A stretch of DNA of 64,000 bases, taken from the NCBI GenBank assembly GCA_027625915.1, contig JANTQA010000048.1:2852001-2916000 (forward strand). The letters are read 5' to 3'. Source of the DNA: Anaeramoeba flamelloides (Eukaryota > Metamonada > Anaeramoebidae). The notes under the pieces were generated by a model. That model saw only the letters and a program-made list of their open reading frames with translations, was not told the origin of the DNA and ran no database searches. The translations under genes were made by a program, and so were the position numbers. Positions 10,541 through 22,700 of this stretch are shown piece by piece. Numbering within the stretch: the first letter of the stretch is position 1; every line of letters begins with the position of its first letter.

Positions 10541-12314
10541 TCTGAAAACATTCATAGAATCTTACATTCCTATATTCTTTCAAGTTTTGAATATATGATC
10601 TTATTTCAAAGTATTTTATATTTCAGATACCTGATTAAAGTTTTTGAAAGCCAAAAAATCAGTAAAAAAGATTTTAAAAAATAAACCCCGTGGCAAGAAT
10701 AGCACAAAAATTGCAGTTAGCTTTTTTTAAGGGGCTAGTAAACTAAAAAATCTTCAAGTAAATTGAATAAAAAATTCTAAAAAAAAATATTACTGTATCT
10801 TGAAATTGAAAAATGGTGTAAAAATCTGATTACTAAAAAATTAAACTTTCTTTTAATGCTATTTTCCAAAATGAATCATTTTTTTTAAAAAAATGATACC
10901 ATTTTTCTATTTTTGAAAAGTTCAAAGTTTAACATATTTCTGAATTATTTAAAAAAAAATTATTTCGTTTGAAAGGAGAAAGAAATCTTAATATCTGTGA
11001 AGGAATTGTATAAAAATAGACTTTAAAAATGAAACAACTAAGTTCGAAAATAACACAGTTTAAAAAATCTACTTAATTTTAAAACAATTACAATAATTAT
11101 TTTAAACTTTTAAAATATAGAATTTCTTGATTCAAAGAACACTTCAAATCAATTTTTTCTTTTTATTGAATAAAAAAATCTGAGAAAAAGAATCAAACAA
11201 AGAAATTAAAAATTCTCCCAAAATACTTTTTTAAAACCTGGAAAATTCAACTTATAATCTAAAGAAATAATTCGTAATTGGATTGTTTATAATCTAAAAT
11301 TAATTACTCAATCTTAATTATTCTAGTGGGTGTTTAACAACCCAAATACCAAATGTATCAATAAACTTAACAATTAATTCTCAATTTTTTTAAAGATTTT
11401 CAAACAAATAAAAAGAAAACAAATAAATAAATATAATAAAAAAATACTCAATATTATCAAATAACTGATTTTAAAACCAAAAATTCCTTGTTTATACTCT
11501 TAATGTTTGAAAAAAAATATTTTCTAAACTTTTAAATTTCTTGAAATTAAATAAATATTTGTGAAAAAAAAAGATAATCAATTTTTTTAGATCTTCAAGG
11601 ATTCAATATTTGATTTATTTCTGATTGTTATTTAAAATAAGATTAAAGGTGCAAGGTTATTTGTTAATTTAGACTCTCAGGGAATTACTCAGAGTATATT
11701 TCGTAAAAAGATAAAATTTTTTGCAATATTTTTTCTAATTTGATACAAAAATCAACAAAAAAGGATCTTGATCTTTTGGCTGAAATTTAATTGGGAAAAA
11801 TGAATTCTTTTAAAAATAATAACTCATTTCTCTAAAGTTGGTAAAGGAATTTGTATATCAGGTTAATTGTATCCTTGTCTAATAATTACTCTATTACCTT
11901 TGGGAAAAAAAAATAAATAAGAGTTACTAATCCCTTAACTCACCAGGCATTATTTTTTCGAAATTAATCCAATATTTTGAACAGTATTACAAGATTAAAA
12001 TTCAATAACTTTGAATTTAAATGTTTTTAAAGAGAAACTTTTCATAACTTGCAATTTAAATAACTTTCCACTTTTCAGTTTTCATAAAAATAGTATCAGT
12101 TTTTTGAAAGCATACAAACATTTATAATTTGGTTCAATTTTTAAAAATTTCTTTTAAATTTAAATGTTTATCTTTTGTAAATTTTTTTTTTTACCCTTTT
12201 TTGGCTATCAATAACTTTCATCAAGTATTTGAAATTTGAAAAAAGATATATTAATACAAGAAACCCAAATCTTAAAAACTGTCAGTGTGAATGTTACTAA
12301 AAGTCTTGAAGTTT
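10541..12314. other. Intergenic, nothing recognised
   Basis: AT-rich spacer without coding-like frames, RNA signatures or clear repeats. Confidence 0.6.
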
Positions 12315-12503
12315 TTATACTGATGGTGACCTATTTTTTAGTTTGAAAATACTGGTCTTTTGAGAAGAAACTGTAAAAAAATTTTTACTCAATTTTCCTA
12401 TTTTCCTTTTTTTTCTTTTTGGAGTAAATAGTTGTTCAAGAACAATAGATTCACCGTTGTGTTCTAGATTTATTTTTTTGGATCTTATTTTAAGATTTAA
12501 CAT
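12315..12503 (-). CDS. Small basic open frame, doubtful
   Basis: Sixty-two codons from an ATG to TAA. The reading is protein-like (KKINLEHNGESIVLEQLF, then Lys/Arg-rich, then a Ser/Lys tail), but nothing marks a family and no partner exons were found. The words EHNGESI also occur in the Tc1 transposase tail at 53.1 kb, but the flanking residues do not match, so this is probably coincidence. Confidence 0.25.
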   Translation of the reverse strand: MLNLKIRSKKINLEHNGESIVLEQLFTPKRKKRKIGKLSKNFFTVSSQKTSIFKLKNRSPSV

Positions 12504-12917
12504 TGGGTGAAATTAGAGTGCTTAATAAGACTCGGGTTTCTTTGTCTTATCAAAGATAGTATTTAGTTGTTGTTGAAACTTTTTTGATGTTATTCAAATT
12601 GAATCTATTTGTTGACTTTTAAAAACCTTCAAACTGTTATTATGAAACTATAAATGTGGAAATAGTATTTAAATTACAAGTTAAAAAAAGTTTGTCTTGA
12701 TAAAACTTTTAAATGTGTTAAATTATTGGGATTTGATCTTTTTAGTACATTTCGAAATTTGGGAAAAAAATTCGAAAAAATATAGTCTTATGAATTGAAA
12801 AGGAGTATATAATTTTTGTTCTATTCTTCTTATGTTTAAAAAATAAAGTGTAGAGATTCTTCATTTTTTTCTTTTTTGTTTTTTATTTCTTAAAAAACTA
12901 GAATTGCTTTAGTTCAA

Positions 12918-13313
12918 ATGAGTCAAAAAGAAAAACCATCAAACAAACCTTTTAAACAACAAAACCTCAAAGCTTGGCAACCACTATTTACACCAAAAGT
13001 TATCATCTCTTCTTTTTATTTATTAGGATTCGCTTTTTTAATAATTGCAATCATTGTTGGTGCAGTTGGCTCTTCTGTTAAAACGTATGAAGCAAGGTAT
13101 GACGATAAATGTACCTTGAACGAAACATGCACAGTCGATATAGGTAAAAAAGAAAAATAATTCTTTTATTTTTTTTTTTTGATTTCTTTTGGGATCTTCT
13201 TGTTTCAGAGCAAAGATTTCCTTTCATTGTGCTCAACAAATTTTCAGAAAAAACGATTAAACTATATATTTTCCTTTCTTTTTTTTAAATTCTTTTTCTT
13301 ACACATTTAATTA

Positions 13314-13348
<35 letters not shown>

Positions 13349-16300
13349 CAAAAACAAAAAGACATCGAAGAAGATCTTGAAGGACCTGTCTACTTAATGT
13401 ATGAACTCACTAATTTTTATCAAAACCATAGACGATATGCAGAATCAAGATCAAATGCACAACTTATGGGAAATGATGTCTCTTGGTATCAACTTGAAGA
13501 ATGTATTCCTCGAAAGACAAAAGATGGAAAAGATGATGATTTAGATGAAGTATATTACCCATGTGGTATTATTGCTTTTTCTCGTTTTAATGGTAAATTA
13601 GACTTCTTTCTTGATTCTTATTTTTGTTGATTTTATTTGAGAAAATTTTCAAAACAAACTCTTTGATTTATGAAAAAAAAAAAAAACAAAAATTAATAAA
13701 AAAAGATTCTTTTTCAATCGCCGAAAGTGGTACTGCACTTGATTTTGAAGACAGTGATGTTGCCTGGGATTCAGATAGCGACAAGAAATTTATCGTAACT
13801 TTTTTTCTTATTTTTCTCTACATTTTTTTGTATTTGATTCTATTTTACCAAACACAAAAAAACTTTTTTTAAGAATTCTTTTGTTTTCTTCAAAAAAAAA
13901 TGAAAAAGGGTGTTTTCTCAAAAGTATCATAAAGGATGACTTTTTTTTTAATCAACAAAACCTTTTCATTTCATCAACATTGGGTTTTTTGTTTTTACCT
14001 TGATTTCACAAAAAATTAAGAAAAAAAAATTGTCTCATATAAATTATTTGGCTTTTCATTCTTGAACTTTCGCAACAAAATTATATTCTTGGTTACTGTT
14101 AAAGACTACTGGTGTTTGATTTCTAAATGGTAAAAACATTTTAACTTGAATTTGTTTTTTTTTTCCTAAACAAATTTTCTCTTATTTCCAACACATGAAT
14201 TATTTTTTCGGTTTGTTAATTTTAATTTGAAAATTCCTGATATAGCGTTTGTTTAAATTCATTTTCTCGTTTATTTATCAAGTAGAAATCTATACTCGAC
14301 AAATATAACTTCAAACCAAAAAGAAGGAAGAACGTCGAGTGAAAATTTTTCCTGTTTAATCTAAAAATACCAAGAATTTAAAAAAATATAATTTTATCTC
14401 GAACGTTCAATAAGGAAAAACCAAATAATTGCTATCAGACAATTTATGTTTTTTAATTGCTTTCGTGAAGATCTTTTTCTTTTTTAATTCTAATATTTCG
14501 AAACTCAATTTTGTGAAAATTGAAATGAAATTTTTTACATTTATTAATTGGAAAATGATGGTATAAAGACAAACTAAAAAATGTGATACAAAAAAATTTC
14601 CAAAAGCAACTCTGAAATAGTAGATAAACTTCGAGAGAAAACTATTTTCAGTATGCTAAATATAAAAAAAAATTTTTAACACTTTTTAAAACTTATGAAA
14701 ATGTTTTAACAAAAAATGAGAGAATTATTTTTCAATACAAGTATGAAACTGGCAAAACACTGTTCAAATTAGCCAATTTTTTTAACAAGTTATTAAGAAT
14801 GTAAATAAAGAGTAAAGATTTTTAATCAAGATAAATAATCTTTTTATACTTTCTTTTTTTCCAATTCACTCAAGATCGATCAAGAAGATTGTCTTTATAT
14901 TTAAATTTTATCTTTTTTTAATTTGTAAGTAATCCTTATCTGGAACAATTAAAAATTTAATCAATATTTGCTTTTGTTACCCACAAGTTAAGTATAAAAA
15001 AATAAAAAAAAAAATTGAAGCATTTTTTGAGAACACTGCACAATACCGCAAAATTTTGAAAAAATGAAAAAACAGTTCATAAAAAACATTAAAAATTCTT
15101 TTTTTTAATCAGAATAATTGAGCTAAAATCAAATTAGCACCCTTTTTTACTTTATTTAATTATAACGTATGAGTAAAAATGAAATATTCTTTATGTTTTT
15201 AGTTGGATTACTTTTCTCTGAACCAAAGGAATTGGACTAATTAGATTGAATAAAATAGCCAAATTATTTGAAATTCATTTTTATTTATTTATTGTAGCGA
15301 CGGAGTAAAAGTATAAAATAAAATAAAAAGGAAAGAAGAAAGTATAGATAGATAAAAAAAAATAAAGTTAATAAATAATAATACCAAAAAGGTAATTAAT
15401 TTATTATTATTTCAAAATTAAAAAAATAAATTTGATTTTCAAAATTTTAAAAAACTGATTTGAAACTTAAACGTATATCACAAAAATAATTAATAACCCA
15501 ATAAATAAAGAAGAAGAAAACTCATTTAACATAAGAAAAATTCATAAATAAACCAGTTTCCAGTAGAGGCAGTTAGTTTTTTTTTAAGATTATCTAGTTT
15601 TTTTTTTAAAATTCTTGTTTTTGATCAGAAAAGCTATTGATTTTCACATCAAAAACAAGAGTTAAAAAAAAAAAAACTTAACGTCAACTTTTAGTTTTAA
15701 TTAAAAATCCAATAGATTCTCGAAAAAAAAACCAAAATTCTAGAAAAGCGCTGTTAGTCTTTTTTTAATTATAGAAATTAAAAGAAAATTTATCCAGTTT
15801 TCTTTTGATTTCTGCAACTCAAAAAAACCTAAAGACAAAAAATATTTCAAATTAATTCTTTGATAATTTACTTATCGATATCGTATTTTGTAATTCAAGT
15901 TTATTTATATTATTTTTTCCAAAAAAAAAAAACCACTTAAAGAGAATACGTAATTAGATATTTTCTCAGATAAAAGTATTTATATACTGATATTTCATAT
16001 ATTCTTCAAAAATAAAAGAGTTTTTACAATGTGAACATTGAATAAAACTTATTTCTTTTTATTATATTCAACAATTTGCAAAAATGAATTAATTTCATCA
16101 AAGAAAAAAATCGAAAATTCTTTTGAAATTATACATCCAAATAAAAAATGTTTTCAAAAATTGAATAGGAATTTTTTGTATTTTCCATTCCACATTTAGA
16201 TTATTAAAATAAATAATTTATATTTTAATTTTTATATTTATTTTTTTATTTCTCAAATTATTTTTAAAAACAATTAGAAAAACAAAGATCCAACTGGTAT

Positions 16301-16634
16301 TGTTGAAATTGAAGATGTTAGTAATCAACATTTTATTGTTTGGATGAGAACAGCAGCATTTCCAACTTTTAGAAAACTTTATTCAAAAACAGATTCCGAT
16401 CTCAAAAAAGGAACAAAGCAAATTCAAATTAACAATCAATATCCTTCTAGCCAATATGATGGTGAAAAAAGAATCATAATTACAAATAAATGTTATTATG
16501 GCGGAAATAATAAATTTCTTTCAGTTGCATATGGTATTGTTGCTGCATTCCTCTTTGTAATTGCAATAATTTTCACTATTAAACACATTAAATCTAAACC
16601 AAAACCATGCCAACTTGCTTGGAGAAATTTTTAA
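12918..16634 (+). CDS. CDC50/LEM3-family P4-ATPase (flippase) beta subunit
   Basis: Four exons join to exactly 301 codons: 12918-13143, 13362-13592, 13706-13794, 16278-16634. Introns are GT-AG and of 218, 113 and 2483 bp. The 300-residue product is of normal family length. Diagnostic blocks are present: FKQQNLKAWQPLFTPK before membrane segment 1 (about 30-54), the ectodomain motif TNFYQNHRRYAESRS (92-106), YPCGIIAFSRFND, FIVWMRTAAFPTFRKLY (201-217), INNQYP, and YYGGNNKFLSVAYG leading into membrane segment 2 (about 263-283). C65, C71 and later ectodomain cysteines fit the conserved disulfides, and N68 (NET) is a potential glycosylation site. Family members form a complex with P4-ATPases, enabling ER exit and phospholipid flipping toward the cytosolic leaflet. 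The splice at each junction restores the family motif, which makes the model firm. The third intron is more than ten times longer than the other two. Confidence 0.95.
13795..16277 (+). other. Large intron 3 of the CDC50 gene
   Basis: 2483 bp with donor ATC|GTAACT and acceptor CAATTAG|AAA. It contains no complete element that I can delimit. At 15613-15660 a 13 bp perfect inverted repeat (TCTTGTTTTTGAT and its complement) encloses a 22 nt loop; this belongs to the hairpin family also seen near 51.29 kb. Confidence 0.7.
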
Positions 16635-19600
16635 AAAGTAATTATCAGATATTTATTATTATTAAAATTATTCTTAATAATAATTTAATCAAATTGATTT
16701 TTTTTTATTTTTTATTTTTAAATCTTCGTTCTTATTATTAAAATAAATATCAATTTTTACGAATTCGTAAAATTTTATTCTTTATTATTTTTGTTACGAC
16801 AAGAAAATTAGTTTTCATTCACGATTTTTCAAAATACCTCGATCATTATTTATACTTTTTCTAATTGTAGAAAAATAATTCACAATAAAAAATCTACAAG
16901 AAGATAATAATTTTTTTTTAAGAAGTAATTGTAAATATATTCGGATTTTTGATAAAGCAAAAGAGTTTTTAATAAATGTTTTTCAATTTCAACATTGAAA
17001 AATTTTTTTATTAAAATATCATTTTTTCAATTCATTAGAGGAAATAGGTATGAAAAATCAAAATTTATGTTTAAATAAAATATTGAAATTTGATGTTGAA
17101 TTATTTTTAATTTAATCACCTGAAAATAAAAACTTTCACTTTATGTACAAATAATTCTTAAGATATGGGCGTATTACCAAGGAGAGGTATAAAATTAAAA
17201 TATGTTACTTTTAAAAGTAAATCAAATTATAAATGCTCAAATTTATCCAAAAAGTTTGATTAACAAAATAGTCTGATAAGTTGATCTCACCAATTAAAAA
17301 ATAATCTTGTATTTGTGAAAACTCAACAATTTCAGCAAAAAATCAGTATTTTGTGTCAAATTTAAAGGTTGGATCTTGTACCAAAAGATTTCAAGGTTGA
17401 AATTTACTTTTTATTTTAAATTTGCCTGTATTTTTCATAAAGATTTTTTTTTGAAATGAAAATTAAATAATTAACTGAGAGATTATTTCAATTAATATTT
17501 TTACACATATCTTTTTTTTTTTTTTTATTATTGAAGAAGTATAAATTTTATACTAAATGTCATTTTAACTAAATTACCTAAAAGGTAATTAAATCATAAA
17601 ATAATAGATTTTACAATTAATCTAGAAAAAACATACATCAATTTTCTTTCTGGTTTAAAAATCAAAAATAAAAAAACGGAAAGAAAAAAAAAAACGAAAG
17701 AAAAAGAAGAAGAAAAATATTAAAGGAATTTATAAGAATTAATTGATACAAATCAAAAAAAAAAAATTCTATCTTTAATTAAGATCACCCAAAACCACAA
17801 CGACAATAATTTGGTTAATTTAAATTTATTTAATTAATTTATTATGGTTATTCACTTTGGGATTGTTTGTTATATTAATTTCTAAAATATATTTTTTCTT
17901 TTTGATCTAATTTGTTTTCAAACTTTTACAATTTCTTGTATTTTGAGTTTTTATTTTCAAGTAACTCACCGTGTTTTGTTTTAGTATCCACGATTAGCAA
18001 TTAACAACACATTCTTGTCCATTGTAAACCCCCCTCTTGATATAAAGAAAAATATGAAGGGAAAAAAAGGAAAAAAATAAAATTCATACATATTGTTAAT
18101 AAATTGTAAATATTAGTAGATTCATAGATATAAAATGGAAACAACAATAATTAATCTTGGGAATATCAAGCTGATAATTTTTGAAATTAAAAAAATGAAA
18201 AATAGTTACTTTTGAGGTAATAAATGTATTTTTTTTATTAAAGAAGTTGAATACATTTATTTTTATTTCTATCTTAAGTATTGGAAAAGGAATGTAAATA
18301 ATACCCCCAAAAGGATACTTTTTTTAAAAATATTGATAGTAAACAATTTAAATATTTCTGGTTACGTACTATCTATAATAGATATTTTCGAAAAATTGTA
18401 ACAATGTAACACAAGTATGATTTACTTTTAATTAGAACTTACTTAATTAAAGACTTTGCTAAATTGTGACATTAATCACAAAAATATATTTTATTTACAA
18501 TTTTATTATTATTATTTTTAATATTATTGCATAAAGTAGCATATATATATATAAGTTTTTATTTACTCTTTTTCAAAATTTAATTAATAAAAAAATTCCA
18601 ATGGTTTTTAAAATTCTGTCAATCAATTTAAGAAAAAATCATTTTTTTTATAAAATGTTTATAGATTAAAAACTAATTCAGTACCAGCGAGTTTTAATGT
18701 TATCAATAAAATTCAATTTTTTTTCTTTTTTTTTCGACATTAAAATATTTATTCTACTCGTTGATTATATTCTTCATTATATATTTATAATTTTGAAAGT
18801 AATAATGAATATTTGTCAATATTAGCAATCAAATCTAAAATTTAAAGGCAATTCATTGATAAACATATCAATTTTCGATTGTTAATCATTTACTTCAATA
18901 AATACAAAAAAACCATCTGCATTTTTTTTTTAATTAATATAGGCATTAATATTCAGCGAACCACTAATTCTTTTAGAAAATTGTATGAATAATTTAAATT
19001 TGTATAAGAATAACTTAAAAAAATAAAGAAGAGCTTGAATTAAAGTACTCTCAATTTATAGGTAGATTTTAATTCGTGGAAGAATGGATGGCTTCACTCC
19101 ATTCAAAATACCATTTCATTTAATATTTGAAAAGTTCCACAAAGTGTTAATGAACCTGTTAGAATATTATATAGCGTAAATATCCTTGTAAATTTTGGGT
19201 TTTGTTTAGAAAATCTAACAATTTTATAAACAAAATTTAAAGTCCCAAAAAAACTTACTTCACTTTTCTTGAGGTTTTTTTGTTTGATTTAGAAAATCTA
19301 TTGATCTTTAAAATTAATCAAAAACTTTAGAAAATCTAACTTAAATAGGGGAATTTATCAATAACTCCTTTAATAGGTAAAATAAAAAAAAAAAAGAATT
19401 AAACAATTTTTTAAAACGATCCGAAAATCATTTACTTAATATAAAACGTTTTTAAATTAAAATTTGTTAATTAATAAGGTTTGATTAATAATTTATTTTT
19501 ATTCATAGAAATCAAAAAATTAAAAAATAAAAAAAATAAAATATTGCTAGTAATCTACTGATAAAAACAAGCAATGTATTTAATAACAATATACTTAAAA

Positions 19601-19707
19601 TAATTTTTTTGATAGAATAATAATTATATATTTAATAAAATTATTATAATTTATTTTGAATTGATAATTTTATTTCATAACCAATATTCAATTAATTTCC
19701 AATATTA
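16635..19707. other. Intergenic, nothing recognised
   Basis: About 3 kb of AT-rich spacer between the CDC50 and DENN-DH-PH-FYVE genes, which converge here. I see no coding frames. The segment near 19260-19340 belongs to the short hairpin-bearing repeat family. Confidence 0.55.
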
Positions 19708-22700
19708 TTATTTTTTCTTTCTCTGCTTTTTTTTTTTTTTTTTAGAAACATGGTAGCATTCCCAACAGACCCTGCAAGGTTTATCAGAAATTTGCTTAAT
19801 AATAATTGATTTTTGTGAACAATTGGCACAAAAAATTTGGCCACATTTTCTACAATGATGCCTCCTTCTGAAAGCGGTGAATTTTGTGAGGCATCTCATA
19901 CAATTTTGAATTTGATTATCTGGAATCCAAACAGCAGCGTGCTTTTTTCTTCTTTTTTTTGAATTTTTTTGTTGATTTTCTTGTTTCAAGGTTTTTTTTT
20001 TTTTTAAGATTTGGTACTTTAATTTTTCTATTAATCTTTTCCAACGTGTTTTTAATTTTTTCGATTTTGAGAAGACAACAAAAGATTCTTTTGGAGTTTC
20101 GATTAGTAAACTATTTTTTGGATCTTTTAAAATGATAATATTAATTTTTTATTATTATTAATATTCCGATATTATATTATATTTGATGTAAGGATTAAAA
20201 AAAAAAAAAAGATAAAAAAAATTATGAAAAATAAAATAATTAGAATAAAATAACACGGTAAAACATAGAAATTTGATATTAGAGGTTTTGATGATAACAT
20301 ATATTATCATGATATTAACAATTAATTCGCGATATTATTAAAAAAATCGCGATTAGTCCTACTTTATCACGAAAAATCAACATTATCGCGATAAAAGACA
20401 TTATCACGCGAAAATGAAAAATTATTTTTTTGAAATCACCTTAAACAAAATCTCTTGACTTTTACAAAGCCTTGAGACTTTGACAACACCCCCCCCCACC
20501 CCCCTTTTAAAAATGTTTGAAAGTGTTTGCAAGGGTTGTTGATTGTCTTCAAGTGTTTGAAAGTTTTGAAAGACAGAAAACTTTTATAAACAGAATGAGA
20601 CTGTATGTAGTGTAAAAAAAATTTTTTCTTTTCATTTTTTTTTTTTTTTTAACAAAATTTAAAATCACAAACGAATGTTATGATCAAATTAATAATAACC
20701 GATTTCGACAATATACTTGAATATAAAATAGATGTGCTTTTTTAAATGGAGTTGTTACCTTCACAAGTTAAATGACCAAAAAGAAGAAAGAGTAATTTTC
20801 TTTCTTAATGGTGATCGATCAAACAAAAACTTCTAAGCTCTAGTTGTGTTTTCTGTCCAATACAAAGATACAAGAGAAGATGAATAAGAAGAAGAAAACA
20901 ATTGTATAAAAAATCTTAATAATTGGTGATAATGTGGCTAGGTTGTTGCGGCAGCTTTTGAAAAGTTATTCAACCCCCTTTAGCTTTCATAGAATATTGA
21001 AACTGTTTTCACCCAAGAACACATTCTTTAAAGAACGGGTGAAGGGTTGGTTGTTTTAGAAGCTCTTTTTATTAAACACAATTTCCAACATCACGATTGA
21101 CTGAGAAAAATATTTATTTCTCTTTAGTTCTTATTGTTATTGATCTAAAAGGATCGATAGATTTGTCAACCAAACCAAACGAAAATACAATAAAACTCTT
21201 GGATCTTATCCTTGATTGAATCAACTATCTTTTTTGTTAGTTTTTTCAAAGAATAATTTTTTTTATATAATATATTTTTTTGATCAAAAAAATTTCTTTT
21301 GATAAAATATTTCTCAATTAGCCCCAAAACCCATCAACTATTATATCGCGAATACTTTTTAATCACGATATTTTGCCATTTATGACGATTTTTTAATAAT
21401 TATCACGATTTTATAGACTATAACGATTTGTTATATTATCACGATTTTATAGAATATCGCGATTTGTTATATGTCCCTACGACCCAAAAAACACTAAAAA
21501 TGAAAAACTGATCAAATACTTTCCATTAATACAATTTAAAAAAATTAAATGAAAAAATAAAAATAAATAAAGTTTCAATTTAACTTTTTCTTGAAAACAT
21601 GTTTTGTCAAAATCATTGAATTCACACTTGAAATTATGTATATTTTTCGATACACGATCTTGTTTTAACTCATTTACAAAAACAAATTCTAAATTATGGG
21701 AATTTTCTTTTCACAAAAGGCACGAATTTGGTCTTCAAATGTTTTTTTTAGATTTAAATGGTAAAAATAAAAAAAAGTTTAACTAAAAAGATAAACTCTC
21801 TGGAAAACCATTCTAATTTAATATATTAACTTTTTCTTTGATTTCAAGCTTTTCTCAACCCCAATTTTACAAAAAAAAATAAAAAAGTACACACTAATTT
21901 CAAAAAATATTTTCGATATTCAAAAGTTGAGAGTGTTTTTATTCTAAAAAAAATTATCCCAGTGGTTAATGGAATTAAGTTTTGAACTTGGATTTCATAA
22001 AATATTAATCAGAAAAAAATAGTGCTTAATTTTATTAAGGACATATAATCGTGATAATATTAAAATATCGCGATTTTTTAAACTTTATCGCGATTTGATA
22101 GAAATAATCGCGATTTTAGTAACTTTATCATGAATTAAGCATAGATATCATCAAAACCTCTATTGGATAAAAATCAAATAAATAAATAAAAAAAATAAAA
22201 ACACAAATTCTTACAATTTGGGTCATTCATATCGCTTATCTTCATTGTTTCCAGTTTCAATACTGTTGGATGGGCATATCTATTTGGAAACATTCCACTA
22301 TAGATTAAAAGATCGGTAAATAAATGGAAATATCTTGGTACTGGCTTTTTTTCGCAAACTTTCATTAAATATCCTCTATAAATAAACCTTCGATTTGGAG
22401 ATATAAGTGGAATTTTATTTTGAAAAAATGATTGAATTTTGAGAACTCTTGTATGCCTTTCTATTTCTTTCGTTTTTTCCTTAATTGACACGTCATAATT
22501 TCTTAAAACTTTCAAAAATTTTTCAAAATTTGAATAATCATTCTTTGTTTCAGATGTTAATTTTAACAGTTTTGGGATAATCTGCAAATAACTACGAAAA
22601 TGGGTTACAGGAAAAATTAAAAAGTGATGAAGATCAGATCCTCCAAGTAATTTTTGTTTTTGTATAATAAAATTTTGAAATTTTGGAATATTATTTGCCT

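Noticed and set aside
12315-12503. EHNGESI as evidence of a transposase tail
   Set aside because: Only the seven residues match the Tc1 C-terminus; flanking residues and the expected downstream stop do not.
21604-21786. 60-codon plus-strand frame in the slot of transposon A
   Set aside because: Starts at a non-ATG codon, has a Phe/Lys/Asn composition near background, and no homologue in copy B.
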